DNA from: Chitinophagales bacterium
GTDB taxonomy: Bacteria; Bacteroidota; Bacteroidia; Chitinophagales; Chitinophagaceae
Direction: 5' to 3'
Length of the DNA: 64,000 nt
NCBI GenBank assembly: GCA_020636495.1
Contig: JACJXQ010000008.1
Span: forward strand, 1 to 64,000
Translations under genes and position numbers: made by a program
The notes under the pieces: generated by a model
Seen by the model: the letters and a program-made list of their open reading frames with translations, nothing else
Told to the model about the DNA's origin: nothing
The model's database searches: none
Shown: piece after piece, positions 60,310 to 64,000 of the stretch
Layout: each line of letters begins with the position of its first letter
Numbering within the stretch: the stretch's first letter is position 1

Positions 60310-61236
60310 TTATTGGTTCACCGCTGCCTCCCTGAAAATGATATTCACCCTGGTAGGGAACAGCCTGGATTGTTTGAATATCAGCTGACCGCGATCTTTG
60401 CTCAGGAACTTAACAAAACCCGAACCCAGGCCTGCATATGTTTCACGACTGATGTAAAACAGCTTCCTTGTTAGCGGGTACCAATCAGGAGCTATATATG
60501 CCTGGTAAGGTTTGAACCCTTTGTCCAGGCTATCATTATACACAGTAGCTACGCGTACGTTATTGATAAATGCCAGTCCTTCCGGATCGTTAAAATCGCT
60601 CACATAGCTCACACTGATAAAACCGACCGCTTTAGGATTATTTGCTACATAATTGATAACAGAATCATTACCTTTTGCAGCATATACATTACTGCCCAAC
60701 TTCTCGCCCGGTATCAACGAATCCAACATATACCTGAGGGTACTGGAGCCTGGATTATCAAACACTACAGTAAAGTTGTTCATATTCTCACCTGTGAGTA
60801 TGCCTTTTATCTCGCTCATGCTGAAGACCGTGTCTTTATTCTCGTTGTTCACTATCATAGCCACTGCATCTTTGGCTATATCGCGCGAGGTAGGTACTAT
60901 CTTCTTTTCCAACGCCAGTTTTTTCTCATCCTCGCTCAGGTCGCGTGTCACCAGTATCAACCTGACTTTACCATCCAGCAGGTCCTTAACACATTCCGAC
61001 TCTGATTTGTAATGAATATTTACATGTGCATCAGGAAAACTACTGTCAAATACTTTCAGTTCCTGCTCTATTACGGGGCGGAATGTTTCATCTGCAGAAA
61101 CCTCTATCGTACCACTGGTCATTGTATCTGTGGGCTGGTCAGGTTTGTTGCCCTGTCCACAACCTGCAACAATCAATACTGCCAGCAGCAAGGTCCATAT
61201 AAGTCCCATACCCTTCACGAGCGCAATTTTAGTCAT
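60310..61236 (-). CDS. PstS-like periplasmic substrate-binding lipoprotein
   Basis: The 308-residue protein has a lipoprotein signal (LIVAGC, Cys about residue 26) and a PBP_like_2 (phosphate-binding PstS type) fold. Family marks are YKSESECVKDLLDGKVRLIL, the SRDIAKDAVAMIVNNENKD block, FDNPGSSTLRYMLDSLIP and NNPKAVGFISVSYVSDFND. Classical PstS pairs with PstCAB permeases, but none is nearby. It sits between a small membrane protein and a TPR protein, so its role may be different from phosphate import. An ATG at 61263 is possible. The one at 61236 is preferred. Confidence 0.75.
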   Translation of the reverse strand: MTKIALVKGMGLIWTLLLAVLIVAGCGQGNKPDQPTDTMTSGTIEVSADETFRPVIEQELKVFDSSFPDAHVNIHYKSESECVKDLLDGKVRLILVTRDLSEDEKKLALEKKIVPTSRDIAKDAVAMIVNNENKDTVFSMSEIKGILTGENMNNFTVVFDNPGSSTLRYMLDSLIPGEKLGSNVYAAKGNDSVINYVANNPKAVGFISVSYVSDFNDPEGLAFINNVRVATVYNDSLDKGFKPYQAYIAPDWYPLTRKLFYISRETYAGLGSGFVKFLSKDRGQLIFKQSRLFPTRVNIIFREAAVNQ

Positions 61237-61318
61237 TATTTTAAACTTATTTATGATGCTCATATATCTTGTAACATTAATTTAACAGCGGGGTCATGCT
61301 GTTGTCATTTATTCTCAA

Positions 61319-61549
61319 CTATTTACGTCTCAGGTCTGTCCAACCCCTCCATATCCTGAATACACCATATAATATCATTGCTGCTCCAATGGTATATGCG
61401 ACAGCACCAGAAAGCTCCAACACACCGAAGTTTTTAAAATATATCACCGCAGAGCCTACTGCCAGGTACAGTCCACCCATGCCTATATGCATCGACCCGC
61501 GGAAATTGATGTACCCTTTATTTCGTGCATTTCTATCTTCCGGGTTCAT
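61319..61549 (-). CDS. Small membrane protein (76 aa)
   Basis: The 76-residue protein has a charged N-terminus (NPEDRNARNKG) and two hydrophobic stretches (about 26-42 and 48-66) that should span the membrane, ending in RIWRGWTDLRRK. The family is unknown to me. It is the first gene of the unit with the PstS-like and TPR genes, and has a TAnnTTTG element 21 bases before its ATG. An ATG 8 codons further upstream would overlap that promoter and is rejected. Confidence 0.7.
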   Translation of the reverse strand: MNPEDRNARNKGYINFRGSMHIGMGGLYLAVGSAVIYFKNFGVLELSGAVAYTIGAAMILYGVFRIWRGWTDLRRK

Positions 61550-61570
61550 ATTATTATTTTTTAGAGGGTG

Positions 61571-61578
61571 CAAAATTA
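61571..61578 (-). promoter_or_regulatory. TAnnTTTG -7 element of the small membrane protein operon
   Basis: Minus strand TAATTTTG lies 21 bases before the ATG at 61549 and divergent from the glyQS promoter. Confidence 0.5.
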
Positions 61579-61745
61579 ATGGATTATACTCGCAATGCCT
61601 TTACATTAAGACGAAACAGCTCTGTTTTTTCCATATTTTTTCTGTTTAAGCTTTGTGAAAATGTATTTCTGGAAGAAAATGAGCATTTCTGAGCATAAAT
61701 GCCATAATAGCACACCTGGTGCTACTGACTATCATACCGATACCT

Positions 61746-61753
61746 TAAATTTG
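61746..61753 (+). promoter_or_regulatory. TAnnTTTG -7 element of glyQS
   Basis: TAAATTTG is a perfect match lying 8 bases before the glyQS ATG, implying a leaderless or near-leaderless mRNA. Confidence 0.5.
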
Positions 61754-61761
61754 CCCCCGTT

Positions 61762-63195
61762 ATGGCAAAAGACAATAAATTACAGGATATCATATCTCAT
61801 TGTAAAGAATACGGCTTCGTATTTCAGTCATCAGAAATATATGACGGCTTGCAGGCTGTGTATGACTATGGTCAGAATGGCGCTGAGCTGAAAAAGAACA
61901 TCAAAGACTACTGGTGGTTGAGCATGACCCGTATGCACGATAACATTGTAGGTATTGATGCTGCCATATTTATGCACCCCACCACATGGAAGGCCAGCGG
62001 GCATATAGACAACTTCAACGACCCGATGATAGACAACAAGGACAGCAAAAAACGCTACCGTGTTGACCACCTGATAGAGAATTTTGCTGCTACATTGGAA
62101 GAAACTGCCGGTAAAGCATTGATCGACCAAATGGAAGCATTGTTGAGCAATGACGATTTTGCTGCTCTGAAACAACTGATTGAAGCAAATAATATCAAAT
62201 GTGCTGTAAGTGATACCTGCAACTGGACAGATATCCGCCAGTTCAACCTGATGTTCGGTACGCAAATGGGCTCGGTGGCTGAAGATGCCGATATGGTGTA
62301 CCTGCGCCCCGAAACGGCACAGGGTATATTTGTGAACTTCCTGAACGTGCAAAAAACCGGCCGTATGAAGATACCCTTCGGTATAGCACAGATTGGTAAG
62401 GCTTTCCGTAACGAGATAGTGGCGCGTGGTTTCATCTTCCGCATGCGCGAGTTTGAGCAAATGGAGATGCAATACTTCATCAAACCAGGTACACAGAAAG
62501 AGTGGTATGAATTCTGGAAAGAGACACGTAAGAAATGGCATGCGACACTAGGCATACCCGACAACCAGCAAAATTTTCACGACCATGTGAAACTTGCACA
62601 CTACGCGGACGCCGCATGCGATATAGAATACAACTTCCCTGACTGGGGCTTTAAAGAGGTAGAAGGTATCCATAGCCGCACCGACTATGACCTCAGCCGT
62701 CACCAGGAATTCAGCAAAAAGAAGCTCACTTACTTTGATACAGAAGAGAATAAACACTATGTTCCGTATGTAATAGAAACCTCAATAGGACTGGACCGTA
62801 CCGTAATGATGGTGCTGAGCGAAGCATATGAAGAGCAGGACCTGAGCGAAGGCGACAAGAAAGACAGCCGTGTGGTACTGAAATTCGCACCGCACCTGGC
62901 ACCTATTAAGCTTGCGGTATTCCCGCTTACTAAAAAAGACGGTCTGCCTGAAATGGCACAACAGTTAATGGATGATTGCCGCCCATATTTCAAATGCTTC
63001 TACGAGCAGAAAGACGCTATCGGTAAACGTTACCGACGCCAGGATGCAATCGGTACGCCGTTCTGCGTAACGGTAGACCACCAGACCCTGGAAGACAAGA
63101 CCGTAACCGTACGTTATCGCGACAGTATGGAGCAGGAGCGCATACCCATGGATAAGGTAAAAGACCTGGTGCTGGAAAAGATAAAACAGTTTTAA
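61762..63195 (+). CDS. glyQS: Glycine--tRNA ligase (single-chain, dimeric type)
   Basis: The 477-residue class II synthetase charges tRNA-Gly with glycine. It is the single-polypeptide dimeric type (GlyQS-like), not the two-chain bacterial form. The N-terminal SSEIYDGLQAVYDYGQNG, the motif-2 region NEIVARGFIFRMREFEQMEM, and the C-terminal anticodon-binding domain starting APIKLAVFPLTKK and ending RYRDSMEQERIPMDKVKDLV are all present. The length is normal (460-480). It is followed by a small conserved gene at 45 bases. A -7 element lies 8 bases before the start codon. Confidence 0.95.
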   Translation: MAKDNKLQDIISHCKEYGFVFQSSEIYDGLQAVYDYGQNGAELKKNIKDYWWLSMTRMHDNIVGIDAAIFMHPTTWKASGHIDNFNDPMIDNKDSKKRYRVDHLIENFAATLEETAGKALIDQMEALLSNDDFAALKQLIEANNIKCAVSDTCNWTDIRQFNLMFGTQMGSVAEDADMVYLRPETAQGIFVNFLNVQKTGRMKIPFGIAQIGKAFRNEIVARGFIFRMREFEQMEMQYFIKPGTQKEWYEFWKETRKKWHATLGIPDNQQNFHDHVKLAHYADAACDIEYNFPDWGFKEVEGIHSRTDYDLSRHQEFSKKKLTYFDTEENKHYVPYVIETSIGLDRTVMMVLSEAYEEQDLSEGDKKDSRVVLKFAPHLAPIKLAVFPLTKKDGLPEMAQQLMDDCRPYFKCFYEQKDAIGKRYRRQDAIGTPFCVTVDHQTLEDKTVTVRYRDSMEQERIPMDKVKDLVLEKIKQF

Positions 63196-63240
63196 TATTT
63201 AATGACTTTCGAAAAGCTTTCAGTTTGCTAACTTTATAGT

Positions 63241-63567
63241 ATGCAAGCCGAACTGTCAGAACTGCGCAAATCTTTAAAAGACAGGTTTGAGTTAGAAGTA
63301 CCCGAAACATTTTCTGAAGAAGAAATAAGGCTGGGGCTCGAAAAACGATTGGCACAATTGCTGGAACGCAATCCCGAGGAGTTTTTCCAGTTACTGTACA
63401 GGGTAGACATACCCGAAAAACAAATGCATGAAGTGTTACAACAAGATGATGCACTGGCTGCGCTTGCGGGTTTAGTGTACCACCGCCAACTTCAGAAGAT
63501 CAGGTCTCGCCTTAAGTATAAAACATACTTTGACAAAGACAATACGGATAGTGAACTGAAGTGGTAA
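63241..63567 (+). CDS. Small conserved hypothetical protein (108 aa)
   Basis: The 108-residue protein is predicted fully helical and charged, with SEEEIRLGLEKRLAQLLERN then FFQLLYRVDIPEKQMHEVLQ and a C-terminal KTYFDKDNTDSELKW. Such a protein is found after various core genes in related Bacteroidota, but no function is known to me. It has no membrane segment or signal. It starts 45 bases after glyQS. TAACTTTA lies just upstream, one base off the -7 consensus. Confidence 0.7.
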   Translation: MQAELSELRKSLKDRFELEVPETFSEEEIRLGLEKRLAQLLERNPEEFFQLLYRVDIPEKQMHEVLQQDDALAALAGLVYHRQLQKIRSRLKYKTYFDKDNTDSELKW

Positions 63568-63629
63568 GTGATCTATATCATAGGTTTTCCCCATGAATAT
63601 CCGTATTTTTATAGGCTAATAATCAACAT

Positions 63630-64000
63630 ATGAAAGTAGTTTACCCTGTTTTACTGGCATTAATGGTACTTACTGCAGCCTGTGTAAAAAAACCTGTACC
63701 TGTTACGGTTGATACTGTACCTGCTTACTCTGTAGATGTAGAGATGACCAATATGGTGGGGAATTCGAAGTTGTCGCTGAACGACACCTGGTATAAAACT
63801 GCTAATGGAGACTCGCTTAGTATAACCACCTATGCCTACTACATGTCCAATTTTGTGCTTACAGCCGATAATGGATCAACATTTTCGGAACCTGAAAGCT
63901 ATCATCTGATAGACGAATCGCGTGAATCTTCCAGAAAGTTCAGCATAGCCGGCGTGCCCGCAGGCACTTACACATCTGTTACATTCATGATTGGGGTAGA
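63630..64000 (+). CDS. MbnP-like lipoprotein (partial, cut by window end)
   Basis: The first 123 codons of a gene continue beyond the window. The product has a lipoprotein signal (LVLTAACVKK, Cys about residue 18) and then reads VEMTNMVGNSKLSLNDTWYK, ITTYAYYMSNFVLTADNGS and ESYHLIDESRESS, matching the front of MbnP-type proteins. MbnP belongs to copper/methanobactin-linked gene sets, and homologues in Bacteroidota often sit beside a cytochrome c peroxidase-like gene. What follows is out of sight. Confidence 0.7.
   Translation, partial: MKVVYPVLLALMVLTAACVKKPVPVTVDTVPAYSVDVEMTNMVGNSKLSLNDTWYKTANGDSLSITTYAYYMSNFVLTADNGSTFSEPESYHLIDESRESSRKFSIAGVPAGTYTSVTFMIGV

Noticed and set aside
60310..61236. 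Calling the PstS-like gene part of a phosphate ABC transporter
   Set aside because: No PstC, PstA, PstB or PhoU gene is in the neighbourhood, and the partners are a TPR and a small membrane protein.

Overview
The window reads as a chromosomal stretch of a member of the Bacteroidota, most likely a Chitinophagaceae-like or related lineage. The evidence is the phylum-type promoter element TAnnTTTG in front of many genes, type IX secretion (Por) tails, several TonB-dependent receptors with carboxypeptidase-like N-terminal domains, an ECF sigma/FecR pair, a single-chain GlyRS, HscB and ScpB. Most genes are ordinary chromosomal genes in short operons closed by clear intrinsic terminators.

Layout. 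1-385: a tRNA-Leu(CAA) with its terminator and a decayed tRNA-Leu-like fragment. 386-6186: hscB, a saccharopine-dehydrogenase-like enzyme, a TIGR01777 epimerase, a small protein, a metallophosphoesterase with an FMN reductase, and a beta-barrel protein. 6190-12092 (minus strand): a four-gene, probably iron-linked operon of DUF4856 lipoprotein, imelysin-like lipoprotein, HTTM/gamma-carboxylase-like membrane protein and FecA-like receptor. 12252-20873: a TPR histidine kinase, a T9SS-exported Reeler-like protein, a methyltransferase, a barrel protein, purE/purK and an arylsulfotransferase-like protein. 20874-23500: an accessory, repeat-rich stretch with regulator remnants, a 21-bp perfect inverted repeat, a RelE/ParE-type toxin-antitoxin pair, a CarboxypepD-like protein and a promoter/terminator pair that would make a short RNA.

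23550-30675: the most unusual gene set. An ECF sigma factor and a FecR anti-sigma factor are followed by a protein that joins an STN signalling domain and a carboxypeptidase-like domain to about twelve 16-residue repeats. A second 15/16-residue-repeat protein and a TonB-dependent receptor without an STN domain come next. Usually the STN domain sits on the receptor; here it sits on a repeat protein. I infer a cell-surface signalling system of unusual design.

30807-37517: two AraC regulators around a hemerythrin, a lipoprotein cytochrome c, a PAS/HisKA protein without an ATPase domain, an M28-PDZ peptidase and scpB. 37518-40118: an AT-rich island with a 55-residue Cys-rich protein, an HNH nuclease and a possible HpaII-like protein, bounded by oppositely oriented copies of a dispersed repeat. 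40119-52609: glnS, a B12-binding mutase subunit with an enoyl-CoA hydratase, OmpA and PKD lipoproteins, succinyl-CoA:3-ketoacid CoA transferase, an ArsC-like protein, an AAA+ ATPase and ArfB. 52606-64000: a DUF1501/DUF1800 pair (one with a T9SS tail), a paralogous TonB receptor, a TPR/PstS-like/small membrane protein operon, glyQS, a small conserved protein and the start of an MbnP-like lipoprotein cut by the window end.

Starts were chosen from signal peptides, family N-termini and the position of TAnnTTTG elements. In three cases (purK, the AraC gene at 30807, glyQS) this element lies only 7-8 bases before the ATG, which suggests leaderless or near-leaderless mRNAs.
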